A stretch of DNA of 64,000 bases from Prorocentrum cordatum (Eukaryota; Sar; Dinophyceae; Prorocentrales; Prorocentraceae), in the NCBI GenBank assembly GCA_963575745.1, contig CAUYUJ010022515.1, positions 48,740-112,739 on the forward strand, in the 5' to 3' direction. Below the pieces are notes generated by a model, which made no database searches, was not told the DNA's origin, and was given only the letters and a program-made list of their open reading frames with translations. The position numbers and the translations under genes were made by a program. Of the stretch, positions 42,001-52,525 are shown one piece after another. How positions within the stretch are numbered: position 1 is the stretch's first letter; each line of letters opens with the position of its first letter.

Positions 42001-42179
42001 CGATCCGCCTCCCCCGCGTCCTGCCAGAGGTGGCGCGCATGGGGCGCGAAGTTTCGTCGCGCCTCGCCCCTCGTGGCTCTGGGCCGTGAGAGGGAGGCGC
42101 TCTTTGGTCGCCAGGGGGCCAGGGCGACAGCGCGAGGACGGCGCGCTCCAGCGCGGCGCGCAGGGCCAATTCGGGTGGC

Positions 42180-42400
42180 CGAGGTTCCCCCTTCCAGGTC
42201 CGCCCACGACCCAATTCGATGCGATCCGGTTCGCCGGAGGGGGCCACAGTTCCGAGTCGATTCGATTCGGTTCGGCTCACCAGCAACGGCCGGGACCAGG
42301 CGCGGCGATCTGGTTTCGATCCGACTCGGGGCGATTCGCTGGCGACCCCGATCCGTTTCCGATCCCGGTCCGAAGTCGCAATTCGATCCAGCTCAGGCTT
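42180..42400 (+). repeat. GATTCGATTCGGTTCGG-type short repeat
   Basis: Degenerate GATTCG, GATCCG and GGTTTCG words. Similar words occur at 45535-45610 and in the 26.1/27.0-kb flanks of the G-run array. Confidence 0.5.
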
Positions 42401-42467
42401 TTTCTTTCTCTAACTACACCGCCCCTTTCGCCCCTTCCTCCCAGATAGGATGCAACTCCAGGGGGGG

Positions 42468-42610
42468 TCAATTCAGCATCGGCGCGTGCATATCCGTGAG
42501 AGAAAACCGCCTAACCCGGCCTAATCCCGTTGAATCCAGCCCAATCCAACTTAATCCTGCTGTGTCCTGAGCTCAACCTGGGCCAATCTGGCTCAATAGC
42601 CATCTTTAGT
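42468..42610 (+). repeat. CCTAATCC-type repeat K, copy 2
   Basis: TTCAGCATCGGCGCGTGCAT then GGCCTAATCCCG-like 10-bp units. Same arrangement as 36588-36738. Confidence 0.7.
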
Positions 42611-42661
42611 TTTCCTGATTCGTTTGCAGGAAGACATCCCATCAGCTGCAGGGAAACAAAA

Positions 42662-42785
42662 AGGTATCGATACCTCTACTCCCCAGACCTCTCCCGGGGC
42701 GCGTTCTGTCTAGGATTTCGAGAGAATCCAGCCGTGGCGACGAGAGATCTCCAAGACGACCAGTGGTATCGGTACCCTGCGATCT
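42662..42785 (-). mobile_element. Dispersed element C, copy 2
   Basis: Bounded by GGTATCGATACC at the left and GGTATCGGTACC at the right, each palindromic. Inside: CAGACCTCTCCCGGGGCGCG and AATCCAGCCGTGGCGACGAG. Inverted copies lie at about 45382-45500 and 48240-48300, and a direct copy at 28325-28400. Confidence 0.65.
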
Positions 42786-42919
42786 GAATTGCCTCCTCAC
42801 CCAGGCTCGTGGGCGAATTGCCGTGTGACGTACTTCGCCAATCTGCATTAGGTGGCACGACGAGGTGGTCCAGACTGGTCTGGCTGATGACACCACCGGA
42901 TTGGCCATTGGTTGTGCAA

Positions 42920-43235
42920 GCTATATGGTAAGCCCGCGCGTTGCACGACTCACCCGACAGCTACAGACGGAGGAGGATTGAGGTTCCAGGCTCGAAGAGG
43001 AAGTGGGGTTGGAACGGGGGGCAGGAAAAGGACGGAAGAGGGGACGAACAGATATCGCGACAGCAGCAGCGAGACGGTGAAATGAGGAAGAGGACGATAA
43101 CGTAAGAGGCAGCTTGCTGCACCTTGCTGCACTTTGCAGTGCGGGAGCTAAACGCCTGCAGGCGCGCCGCCAGGTCTTCGGGCGGCCTGCGGGAAAGGAA
43201 AGCAAGGCTAATCTGACTGAGCGTTGGACGCCACT
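42920..43235. other. No gene recognised
   Basis: GGAGGA/GAAGAGG purine-rich patches, then ordinary sequence before the ~100-bp array. Confidence 0.4.
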
Positions 43236-43239
43236 ATGC

Positions 43240-44600
43240 TGACCCCCAGCAGCCCTCGAAATTGGCGACGGTTCCGTAGATCGCAGCCCCCCTAGGATGG
43301 CGGGCTCTAGTCTGAATCTCGGGTAAGACGTCATTCCGCTGGACCCCGAGCAGCCCCCGAATGTGGTGACGGTTGCGCGGTTGCGCAGATGGCAGCCCCC
43401 CAGGGGTGACGAGGTCCAGTCTGAATCTCCTTGGTTAGACGTTTCTCCGCTGGACCCCCCAGCAGCCCGTGGAGAACAACTTGACAGATCGCAGACCCCC
43501 CAGGGAGGACGAGATCCAATCAGAATGCTAGGTAAAACTACTCCGCGGGACTTCCCAGCGGCCCTCGAAAGTGGCGACGCTTCGCTGATCGCAGCCCCCC
43601 AGGGATGGCGAGGTCGAGTCTGAATCCCAGATAAGACGTTAGTCCGCTGGACCACCCAGCAACCCTCGAAATCGGTCACAGTTTCGCAGATCGCAGCCCG
43701 AGATCTAGATTCCCCATGACACTCCGTTGGGCCCCCCCAGCGGCCCTCCACACTTGCGAAGATTCGCAGGCCGCACCCCCCCAGGGATGGCGAGGTCTCA
43801 GCTGGATCCCTTGTAAGTCGTTCTCTACTGGACCCCCGGCATCCGCCGAAAGTGGAGACAGTTTGACAGATCGCACTCCCCCAGGGACGGTAAGGTGTAA
43901 TCTGACTGGTAAGATTTCACTCCGCTGGACCCCGAGCAGCCCTCGAAAGTGGCGACGTTTCGTAGATCGCAGCCCCCAGGGATGGCGAGATCGAATATGA
44001 ATCCCAGATACGACGTCACTCCTTTAGAAACCCCAGCAGCCTTGGAAATCGGCGATCGTTTCGCAGATCCCAGCCCCTCCCAGGGATCGCGAGTTCTAAT
44101 ATGATTCCCAGTTCAGACGTCGGTCCGCCGGGTTCCCGAGCAACCTTCGAAAGTACCTATGTTTCGGAGATCGCCGCCCCCCAGGGATGGCGAAGTCTGA
44201 ACTATATCACTGGTAACATGTCACTCCGCTGGGCCCCCCAGCAGCCTTCGAGAATGACGACAGTCTCGCATAGCACAGCCCCCCCATTGATGGCGAGGTC
44301 CGTTCTGACATCTGGGTAAGACTTTTTTCTGCGGGACCCCCAAGCAGCCCTCGAACGTGGAGACGTTTTGCAGATCGCAGCCCCCCAGGGATGGCGAAGT
44401 CTAATCTGAATCACTGGTAAAATGTCACTCCGCTGGACCCCCCAGCAGCCTTCGAGAATGACGACAGTCTCGTATAGCACAGCCCCCCCATTGATGGCGA
44501 GGTCCATTCTGACATCCGGGTAAGACTTTTTTCTGCAGGACCCCCCGCAGCCCTCGATCGTGGCGACGTTTTGCAGATCGCAGCCCCCCATGGAGCCTCC
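43240..44600 (-). repeat. About 100-bp tandem array, family E, locus 3 (inverted)
   Basis: About 14 units, spacing 75-113 bp but mostly near 100, each with CAGCAGCCCTCGAA, CGCAGATCGCAGCCCCCC and AGGGATGGCGAGGTC. These are the reverse complement of the units at 18.9 and 27.3 kb. Confidence 0.92.
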
Positions 44601-45676
44601 AGGCAGGACGGCAAGGTAGGACGGCGAGGTTGGAGGCAGGGTAGGAGGCAGGGTAACAGGCTGGTAGGATGGGAGAGGAGGAGGGTGGCGGGAAGGAAGG
44701 AGTTGCGTTACAACGAGAACCCAACGCAGGAGGGTTGGGACAAAAACAAATCCGTATCCACGGCCTCGCGGACCGGGCCCCTGGGCCGCGACCCCGCGGA
44801 TCCGGGGTGCTTTTTCGCAGATGCCCCGCGTGGAGTGCATCCGTGCGAGTCGCCCCCTTCTCTGCGTAGTTCAAGCTCTGCGCGGTCCGCTCAGCTTCGA
44901 CCGGAAGAGGTGCGCTCTCGACCCGCGAATCAAAAGAGTGTACCCGTGCGAGTCCGCATCCGTGGGACCGCGCCCCAGAATCCAGGCCGAGAGGCCCTGG
45001 CCATGGATGCGCGCTCGCCGCGCGTGCCAGGCTGGTGGGGCAGGCGCACCCAGCGAGGGCCAGGCGTGGAGGTCCCCTGGGCCCCGCGAGGACTCCCGGG
45101 GGCCGAAGACGACCCGCAGCCGCTCCTCGTGCTGCTTTTTCTCGCGATGCGAACGGGGCCGGCCAGGCCCGGCAAGGCCTCGGCCAGCCCCGCGGGGCCT
45201 CTCGCGCTCCAGCCCCCAGCAGAGGCGGCGCGGCAGCGTCCCAGGCGGGCGGGGCGGGCGCGCATCTGGCGGGGCCGCGCACCCGCGGGATGGCGCGCCA
45301 GGATTCAGAGGAGGAGCAGGTGGCCACACCGCGGCCCCTCCCCCGTTCTCTGCTTTCGGGACCTCCTCGGGGAGCACTCCACTCGTCGCCACCGCTGGAT
45401 GCGCCTCGAAGTCCTGGTCGGAACGCGCCCCGGGAGAGGTCCAGGGAGCAGCGGTATCGGCACCCTGTGGTTCCCCCAAGAATCCAGACCGCGAGGGCCT
45501 GAATATAGCTACGTCCTCCGCTCCCGAGCAACGCCGACCGATCCGACTGGAACGCCGATTCTGGCCGCCCCGATCTGGTTCCGATTCCGAGGACCCGATG
45601 CGGCCCGATGCTCGGGTCGCGTCGCTGTGTCGTGCGGGCGGGGCAGGCGCACCTCTTCTTGCTCCCCCCCGCCCAG
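44601..45676. other. Unassigned; element C copy 3 at 45382-45500
   Basis: Short AGGCAGGGTAGG repeats at 44630-44690. Element C (inverted relative to 42662) at about 45382-45500. Long frames on both strands are GC shadows. If the methyltransferase gene has upstream exons they may lie here, but none is recognised. Confidence 0.4.
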
Positions 45677-45950
45677 GGAGGCGCGCAGGCTGCCGCACCG
45701 GGGCCGCGGCTCGGAGCTCCGGGTGCTGGACTTCGGCTGCGGCGACGGCCGCTACTTGCCGCTGTACCTGCGGGTCGCGGGCGCCCTGCGCGAGGCGGTG
45801 GCCTGGCCACACGACAGAGCCACAACCACCACTGACCTCGGAAGGTCTTCAATGTTCAGGGGCCCCCCACTTCAGCTCTCGGCTGACAACTGAGCTCGTC
45901 CTTCCCCTCCTCGTCCTTCCCCCCAGCATCATCGACAACATGATCATCAG

Positions 45951-46035
<85 letters not shown>

Positions 46036-46036
46036 G

Positions 46037-46132
<96 letters not shown>

Positions 46133-46265
46133 GCATCATCATCATCATCATCCTCATCATCATCATCAGCATCCTCATCATCATCATCCTCATCCTCATC
46201 CTTATCCTCCTCCTCCTCATCAGCATCATCAGAATCATCATCATCATCATCAGCATCATCACCAC

Positions 46266-46344
<79 letters not shown>

Positions 46345-46390
46345 ATCATCATCATCACCACCATCATCATCGTCATCGTGATCGTCATCG

Positions 46391-46429
<39 letters not shown>

Positions 46430-48636
46430 GGGATCCTCATGCCCCCATCACGTTTCTTGGGGCGGGGTTGCTGAAGGCCTGAGGCGATCAAGTCTTGGCA
46501 CCCCTCGGACGTGCATGCTCTCCCGGCGAGGACCATCGAGGAGCGTCTTGGATACCCTTGCGGACAAACAGCAAAACACAAGCGCACGAGACGGACTCGT
46601 GGACGGGGGACTGGGCGTCCGAGCGATGGCAAGAAGCGGATTTTTACTGGGGTGGGCGGATGGGCCCCTCTCGGGGGAGGACCCGCCGACCTCGGCACGA
46701 GCACCTCGGTGTTGTGGCTGTGGTCCACTTTATCCAGCCTGGAACATATCCCTATCCCTAGGCTGGGCATCTCCTCATCACGATGCAAATCTTAGGGATT
46801 CCCTTATTTTTGGATGGCGAATCCCTAGGATTGTCATTGCCTTTTGGCGTGTCAATCTTAGGGATAGGGATAAGTTCGAGGCTGGTAACATTTGGTCGTC
46901 CTTGACGCTCACGTCGGCCGCAACCAGGACTCGGCTGGTTTCGGTGTTTTGGCGACGGGGCATGCGCGTGACCTGCGGGCACTCGCGCGCCGCGGGCTCG
47001 CGGGCGACCTCTCGCCTCCGGCCCCCGATTCAAATCCACGCAAAGTCAGGCCGCTCAGAGAAGGTCAGCCACGGGCAGACTGGGGGATGCGGGGGGAGCG
47101 GGGACGACTTCTTAGTAGCAGCGCCCACGTTTCTCAGAAGGCGCGGGCTTTATCTATAGGTGTAAGGTGTAAGGCTGGCGCCTTTAAGAGGCAGCCTCCG
47201 TCTAAGAAGCCCTCCCCCCTCCCTCCACCCCCCGGTGCGCGCCGCTGAAAAAGGGGGGGCGCTCGGGGATGCCCCCCCCCCTCCCCAGAGGCCCAGGGGG
47301 GCTGTCTGGACGCACTCCTATCGAGGACGCGCGCCCCCCCATTGAATATCCCGGACTTGGGCCCCAAATGTTCGGTCTCCTCGAAGGAGGAGGAGGAGGA
47401 GGAGGAGGAGGAGGAGGAGGAGGAGGAGGAGCAGGAGCAGGAGCAGGAGGAGGAGGAGGAGGCAGATCCTGGCAGACTGGGACCCCCCACGGTGCACGAC
47501 TAATCGGGCGCCCCCGCAAGCGCTGGGAAGGTTCGTTGTTGTTCCCCGAGGCTGGCGAGCCCGACGCCTCCCTAGGCACGGGCGCGGGACCCCCCCCCCC
47601 CGCAGCGCTTCCTGCCTCCTTCAGGCGATCGCAGACATGGATCAACCTCCTCCTCGTCCTCCTCCTCCTCCTCCTCCTCCTCCTCCTCCTCCTCAAGGGG
47701 GCGTGGATCAGCGACGGGTCCCGCTTCCATAGGACATCGCTGATGGCCGCCGCCGAGCGAGGCGCCGCCGGCCGCCTTTTGGAGAGGGCACCTCCCCCGA
47801 TCCATGGATCTGGCGACCGCGCGCCGGATCCATGGATCGCTCATGCATGCTTGCGCGCCCCCGACTCCTGCCTCCTGCTTCCCTTGGCATCGCTTGGACG
47901 TGTGCGTTTTTTCTCGGCGAGAACCATCGAGGACCATCCTGGACCATCGAGCAACAAAAACACGCACGAAACCGAAAAATGCACGGGAAATGGACGTCCG
48001 AGCGATGGCGAGTTCCTGCGCCCGAAACCCCCACAGACGTCGGGGATGGTAGTCGACGCGTGCCCCCTGTCGCGGGCGCCCTCCGCGAGGCGCTGGGCGC
48101 CTCGCTGCGGGTGGTGGCCTACGACATCTCCACGGAGGCCCTCGGGGGGGAGGAGCAGAAGAGGGTGCACCGACCTCGCCGCGCCGGGCCTCGTCTCCGC
48201 CCTCGTGGGCCTCCTGGCAGGCCCTCGTCGGCCTCCCGGGAGGCCCTCCTCGCCACGGCCGGATTCGTCTCGAAGTTCTGGCCGGGGCGCACCCCCGGGA
48301 GAGCTCGTCGTGGACTTCTCGCCTCGGCGCTGGGCCCGTCGCGCGGAGCTCCGGCCCAGCGCCGAGCCAGGAAGTCCGCGCGGAGCTTCGAGGGGTGTGC
48401 TCGTGCCGCTTGTCCGTCTTCCAGACGTCTCCACCGAGGCCCTGCGGGCGTTTCGCAGCCGCGCCGAGGAGGCGGGCCTGCGACGCGTCGGCGGGGCGGG
48501 CTCGGGCCCGGACGTCCTGGCGCTGGGGGCGCTGTCCGTGCACTTCGTCCTCGGGGACGGGGCGGCCGAGCTGGGCGCCGTGCGCGAGTCACTGCTGAAA
48601 GCGGGGCCGGTGTTCGACCTCGTCGTGGTTGGCTGA
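45677..48636 (+). CDS. Class I SAM-dependent methyltransferase, split gene
   Basis: Exon a (about 45677-45797) codes GSELRVLDFGCGDGRYLPLY, the glycine-rich motif I (VLDxGCGxGxY) that binds S-adenosylmethionine. Exon b (about 48068-48125) codes VAGALREALGASLRVVAYD, ending in the acidic residue after strand 2 that holds the ribose. Exon c (48425-48636, stop TGA) codes VSTEALRAFRSRAEEAGLRR, then SVHFVLGDGAAELGAV (motif II-like GD) and VFDLVVVG (motif IV-like). Joined, the order is that of a small Rossmann methyltransferase; substrate unknown. The two introns hold a (CAT)n array, family T, Q, C and A elements and other repeats. Sequence at the end of exon a is repeated at the start of exon b, and the end of b at the start of c. 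Whether the gene is active cannot be told. Confidence 0.7.
45932..46434. repeat. (CAT)n microsatellite
   Basis: About 500 bp of ATC/CAT units with CTC and CAG interruptions, inside the first methyltransferase intron. Confidence 0.98.
46494..46633 (+). mobile_element. TIR element, family T, copy 2
   Basis: CTTGGCACCCCTCGGACG at the left is mirrored by CGTCCGAGCGATGGCAAG at the right. The middle GGCGAGGACCATCGAGGA matches other copies. Confidence 0.75.
46734..46885 (+). mobile_element. TIR element, family Q
   Basis: CCAGCCTGGAACATATCCC and TATCCCTA at the left are mirrored at 46859-46885 with two mismatches in 27 bp. Non-coding, single copy in this window, 152 bp. A second CCCTAG/CTAGGG pair lies inside. 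Confidence 0.75.
46890..47030 (+). CDS. Weak candidate exon after family Q element
   Basis: The frame reads LVVLDAHVGRNQDSAGFGVL then ATGHARDLRALARRGLAGDL, orderly and G/C-ending. It would lie in the methyltransferase intron, so it could be a fragment of another gene or chance. No family named. Confidence 0.25.
47134..47215 (+). repeat. Dispersed repeat R, copy 1
   Basis: AGAAGGCGCGGGCTTTATCTATAGGTGTAAGG then CTGGCGCCTT and AGGCAGCCTCC. Copies at about 55663-55735 and 56108-56172. Confidence 0.7.
47383..47464. repeat. (GGA)n microsatellite
   Basis: About 80 bp of GGA/GCA units. The inverted (CCT)n partner lies at 47645. Confidence 0.95.
47622..47860 (+). repeat. Dispersed repeat U, copy 1
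   Basis: GCGATCGCAGACATGGAT, GGGGGCGTGGATCAGCGACG and GGGCACCTCCCCCGATCCATG are shared in order with about 55725-55880. In this copy a (CCT)n tract is inserted. Confidence 0.75.
47645..47697. repeat. (CCT)n microsatellite
   Basis: About 50 bp of CTC units, the reverse complement of the array 180 bp upstream. Confidence 0.95.
47884..48009 (+). mobile_element. TIR element, family T, copy 3
   Basis: TTGGCATCGCTTGGACGTGTG at the left (quoted within 47884-47904) is mirrored by ACGTCCGAGCGATGGC at 47994-48009. Nearly identical to copy 1 through the GAGAACCATCGAGGACCATC core. Lies just before exon b of the methyltransferase gene. Confidence 0.8.
48150..48400 (+). mobile_element. Compound insert: element C fragment and family A copy (in methyltransferase intron 2)
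   Basis: 48240-48300 matches element C. 48304-48392 is a short family A palindrome: GTGGACTTCTCGCCTCGGCG against CGCCGAGCCAGGAAGTCCGC. A pyrimidine-rich end CTTGTCCGTCTTCCAG follows as the 3' splice site of exon c. Confidence 0.6.
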
Positions 48637-48841
48637 GACCCTGCCCTCCAGACTCGAGTCAGGATCGTTTCACAGACCCCCATCCCCATCCCCCTCCCGA
48701 CCCCCACCATCTCAGCACCCCAGTTGGGGACATACCCCTCGAGACCCGCAGGGAACTGTTTGTATTCCCATATAGGAGGGGAAATGGGCCCGTGGGGCTC
48801 AGGCCACGCCGTTGGGGATGAGGGATAAACGATGCTCGTCG

Positions 48842-49033
48842 GAGAAGAAAATTTCGGAGATCCGTGCGGATTTCTCACATTGGCGCTCGGGGTCCGCCCT
48901 GGCGGCGCCTCTGGCGCCGCCTCTGGCGCGCGGAGCGCGCCAAGGAGGGGGTCGAGTCCAGCGCCGATCCAAGAAATCCGCTCGGACTTCCGACAGTTAT
49001 GTTTATGATTGTGCCGTTTCTTGTATTCTCTAG
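48842..49033 (+). mobile_element. Introner-like TIR element, family A, copy 3
   Basis: The left arm GAGAAGAAAATTTCGGAGAT is followed by CCGTGCGGATTTCTC. The right arm has GATCCAAGAAATCCGCTCGG and TTTCTTGTATTCTCTAG. The middle carries CTGGCGCGCGGAGCGCGCC. Starts with GA and ends with AG, as expected for an introner. Confidence 0.8.
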
Positions 49034-49162
49034 GTTGGCTGGGGGACCCTGTCCTCCGTACCGAGGCTCCCGGGCATCAGCCCTGCGGGGCTACTGGAGC
49101 TGTTCGCCCAGATGGGCCACGCCATCTTACGTCGCATCTTCGGCAGACCTTGTTTGTCCTAG
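49034..49162 (+). CDS. Terminal exon of an unknown protein
   Basis: Directly after the family A element's AG, one frame reads GWGTLSSVPRLPGISPAGLL then ELFAQMGHAILRRIFGRPCL and stops at TAG (49160-49162). Balanced composition, a possible amphipathic C-terminal helix, no motif. The upstream exon before 48842 is not clear: the frame there reads MGPWGSGHAVGDEG and stops. May belong to a different gene from the methyltransferase, whose stop lies at 48636. Confidence 0.45.
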   Translation, partial: VGWGTLSSVPRLPGISPAGLLELFAQMGHAILRRIFGRPCLS

Positions 49163-49189
49163 AAAGGTTGTTGTGGCCGACAGGGGCTC

Positions 49190-49470
49190 TACGCGGATTT
49201 GACGCAGATTTGACATGGCGCAGATTCGACATGGGTTCGACATTCGACGTGGATTCGACAAACGCGGACAAACGAAAATGCCTGCGAACACGCAGCATGA
49301 GCCATCATCAACGTGGCCTCCAGCCCTATCGCGAGGCTTTCCGCGTCGAATGTTTGCCGAGTCCACGTCGAACGTCGAATCCATGCCGAGTCCGCGTTGA
49401 ATCCATACCGGATCTGCGCCGAAACCGCGCAGAGCCCGTGGCGACCACATTCAACACGACAGCAGTCTAG
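49190..49470. repeat. GATTCGACAT repeats in inverted halves
   Basis: GATTTGACGC and GATTCGACATGG units (49195-49265) are followed by their inverted forms CGTCGAATG and CGAATCCATG (49345-49425), giving a loose palindrome. Confidence 0.6.
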
Positions 49471-49509
49471 AGTTTGTGGGACTGGCAAGGCCCCTCGACT
49501 ATGCAGCAT

Positions 49510-49700
49510 AAGCCATCATGAACGTGGCCTCCAGCACCAACAACCACGTGGCTTTCCAGCGGGAGTTCGAGCAGCGGCGCAGGGCCTACCGCGCCGCGGC
49601 GAGCCCCGAGCTGCGCGCGTGGCTGCAGCCCAGGATCGGCCTCGCCACCTTCCCGGGCTCCTACTATCGAAGACGCCTGCGACGAGTCAGCGCCGCCCCC
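49510..49700 (+). CDS. Candidate exon, unknown protein
   Basis: The frame reads MNVASSTNNHVAFQREFEQR, then RRAYRAAASPELRAWLQPRI and GLATFPGSYY. It has good codon bias, no stop and a charged helical middle. The segment CATCATGAACGTGGCCTCCAG at its start is repeated 210 bp upstream (49299-49324) with few changes, so the intron before it may be bounded by direct repeats of exon sequence. The donor is near CTACTATCG. Family unrecognised. Confidence 0.45.
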
Positions 49701-49729
49701 TGCCCTTCTGGGAGCGCCTGTGTGGCCGA

Positions 49730-51390
49730 CCTGGAGGCCATCTTGGGGCCGTCTGGAGCGGGGAAGCAGACGACCTCGGACGTCTACGGGTCTCCGTTCC
49801 GCACCGGCGGGTCGTGCCGAAGGCCTTTTAGGAATTTGAAGAAGGACTAGATCCAGTCAGACATCTGGCACACCGTGAATCCCTGTGGCAAACACAGGGG
49901 GCGGCGGATCGAAGACGCCGACGGCGAATCACCGCCGCCCCCTCTGTCTGTTTGAAGCTCTCATGCAGTCAGTCAAGCTCTGGGCCGAAGTCTGGCCAAG
50001 CTGTTTGATTATTTGTTCTCCCCAGCCGTCGTGGAACCCCGTGGGGAAAACTGGGGAGAAGAAGAGAAATGAGGCGGAGAGGGAGGAACAGAAGGCCCAC
50101 TGTGAACCTTTTGATTGTACAGCGAACTACCCAAAATTAGGCACGCCGTGCACTCCTGTGGCAAGCCGACAGGGGGCGGCGGATCGAACACGCCTACGGC
50201 GGATCACCTTTACCCCCTGCCTTTTTCGGAATCGCCTATGTGGCCGAACGTTGCGACCAGAGCTTGGCCAAGCTATCGGACAATGTGCTGCCCCAGTCCT
50301 TGTGGAAGCCCTCCGGAGAACACGTGGGAAAGAGAAGAAGGAGAGGACAAGGAGGCGAGGGCGGACGAAGGATGAGGAGGAGGCCTCTTGGGGCACTCTC
50401 AGGGCCACCTGGGAGATTCCTGGGGGCGTCTTGGAAGCCTCTTGCAGGCCTCCTTGGACCTCTTCGGGGCCTTTGAAGGCTCCTTGGACGCCTCTTTGGC
50501 TGTCTGAGGGCTTCCCTGGCCCGTCTGAAGCCGTCCCGAAACCATCTCGGGGTCCTCTCTGGGCCGATTTGGGGCATCCTTGGGACGCTTCAGGACCGTC
50601 TTGGAAGCCATTTTGGGCGTCTTGGAGTTCTCCTGGTTCGTCTTGTCGTCTTGGGAGCATCTTGGGGTGGTCTTGGGGACTTCTTGGGCCGCCAGGGGGC
50701 CATCTCGGAGGCCTATTGGGCGCTCTTGGGCCCATTTTGGTTGCCTCTGGGGCTGTCTTTGGCCGTCGGATGGCAGACAATGTGGAAACAGACAATTTCG
50801 AACGGAGGATCAATGATCCTGGCCTTCTCGGGCCTTGCTGGAGGTCCTCTTGGAGGCCTCCTGGGCTGTCTTGGAGGCTTCTTGGCAGTCTTGGGCGATC
50901 TTGAGGGCATCTTGGGCCATCTTGGGGGCATCTCGGCCCGTCTTGGAGACATCTTGAGGCCACTTTGGGTTCTATCGGGGCCATCGTAGCCGTCTTGGAG
51001 ACCATCTTGGCCGTCTTGGAGGCCTTATTGGGACCGTCTGGAGCGGGAAGACCGACGACCTGGGATTTGTACTGGTCCTTACGGGACAGAAAAGGCCGAC
51101 GGAGGCGGAAGCTGCGCATCCTTCCTGGTTGCTGGCCGGATCGGCCGAAAGCCCAATGTGAATTTTTAACATGTGTCAGGAACTACCTAAACTTTACCAC
51201 GCCATGCACCTCTGTGGCAAGCCAACAGGGGGCTGCGGATCGAAGCGACTCACCGCCGCCCCCTGCCTTTTCGGAAGCGCCGATGTGGCCGAGCGTTGCG
51301 GCCAGAGTTTGGCCAAGATATCGGACAATGTGCTTCCCCACGCTGTTGTGGAAGCCTTTCGGGGAACACATGGGCGAGATAACAATAGTA
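49730..51390 (+). repeat. Family D repeats, tandem monomers (first part)
   Basis: Monomers share a GTGGCAAGC-to-GGGGGCGGCGGATCGA box (near 49900, 50175 and 51232), a GGCCGAACGTTGCG/GGCCAAGCTATCGGAC segment, and then long CTTGGGGGCCTCTTGGGCC degenerate tracts. Long minus-strand frames rich in Pro, Arg, Lys and Gln arise from the tracts. Confidence 0.8.
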
Positions 51391-51829
51391 CGACTACGAA
51401 TGCTTTTTATACTATTAAGAAGACGAATATTAATAGTAATACTAATAATCGTTTTATTTTGATAAGTAGTGAGCATACGACTACTAACAATACGAATCAG
51501 ACTAGTAGTCTTCATAGCAATGCTGAGAAACAATATTAATCAGATTCGTATTCACTCATTGAACGGTTATTCATTCGGGGCTGATCGGTCATTCATTGTC
51601 TCTGGGTGCGTGGCTGAAGTGGGGATCCGCGGTGAGGGTTATGCTTGTTCCGTTGTCGTTTTTTTGTTGTTGTTCTTTTTTTCTCTGTTGAATGTTAATT
51701 ATTAAACAATCATTATTGTTGGACCCCCCCAGGCGCTTTGACGCTCTCGCCTCGGCGCCTGCTACATTTTCATTGAAAATGAGGCTCACGCTCGAGCGGT
51801 TTGGGGGGGCGTCCAAGCCGGCCCCCCAA

Positions 51830-52525
51830 CAACAACAACGCTCCCGCTCGAGGCTTCCTCCTTTTTTGCTCAGGGCAGGTGCTCCTCCTCGCCGCCGAAA
51901 GTCGCCGTCCCAACAGAACCAGCGCTACCGCTCGAGACTTCCTCCCGTTTACCTTGGACTGGCGCGCTACTCTTTCTCTCGTCGGCGCCGCCCCCAGCAA
52001 CAACAACGCTCCCGCTCGAGGCCTCCTCCCTTTTCTACTCAAGTCGGTGCTCCTCCTCGCCGCCGAAAACCGCCGTCCCGACAAAACCACCGCTCCCGCC
52101 CGAGACTTCCTCCCGTTTTACGCTGGATAATCTCTTTTGAATTGGCGCCGCTCCCAGCAAGAACAGCGCTCCCGCTCGAGGCTTCATCCCTTTTTCCTAA
52201 GGACGGTGCTGTTCCTCGCCGCAGACAGCCCCCGTTCCGACAAAACCACCGCTCCCGCTCGAGATTTCCTCCCTTCTTACTCAAGGCGGTGTTTCTCCTC
52301 GCCGCCGACAACCGCCGTCCCAACAAAACCAGCGTTCCCGATTGAGACGTCGTTTTGTTTTATGCTGGGCTAGCGTCCTACTCTCTTCAGCATTGGCGCC
52401 GCTCCCAGCAACAGCAGCGGCCCTGGTCGAGACTTCCTCCCTTTCTATTCAGGGCGAGGTCCTTGCCTCGCCGCCGACAGCCCCTATCCCCACCGAGGCA
52501 ATCCTGTCGCTCGATATTTCCTTGT
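51830..52525 (+). repeat. 84-bp tandem repeat with alternating monomers
   Basis: CGCTCGAGRCTTCCTCC starts units near 51845, 51929, 52013, 52097, 52173, 52256, 52338, 52422 and 52507. Two monomer types alternate, one with TTGGCGCCGCTCCCAGCAA and one with CGCCGTCCCRACARAACC, giving a 168-bp higher-order period. Confidence 0.85.

Noticed and set aside
45849-46788. Poly-Met, poly-Asp and poly-Ile frames
   Set aside because: (CAT)n translations.
50127-51119. Proline/arginine-rich minus-strand ORF of 330 codons
   Set aside because: Generated by the family D CTTGGGGGCC tracts; it recurs wherever the repeat does.
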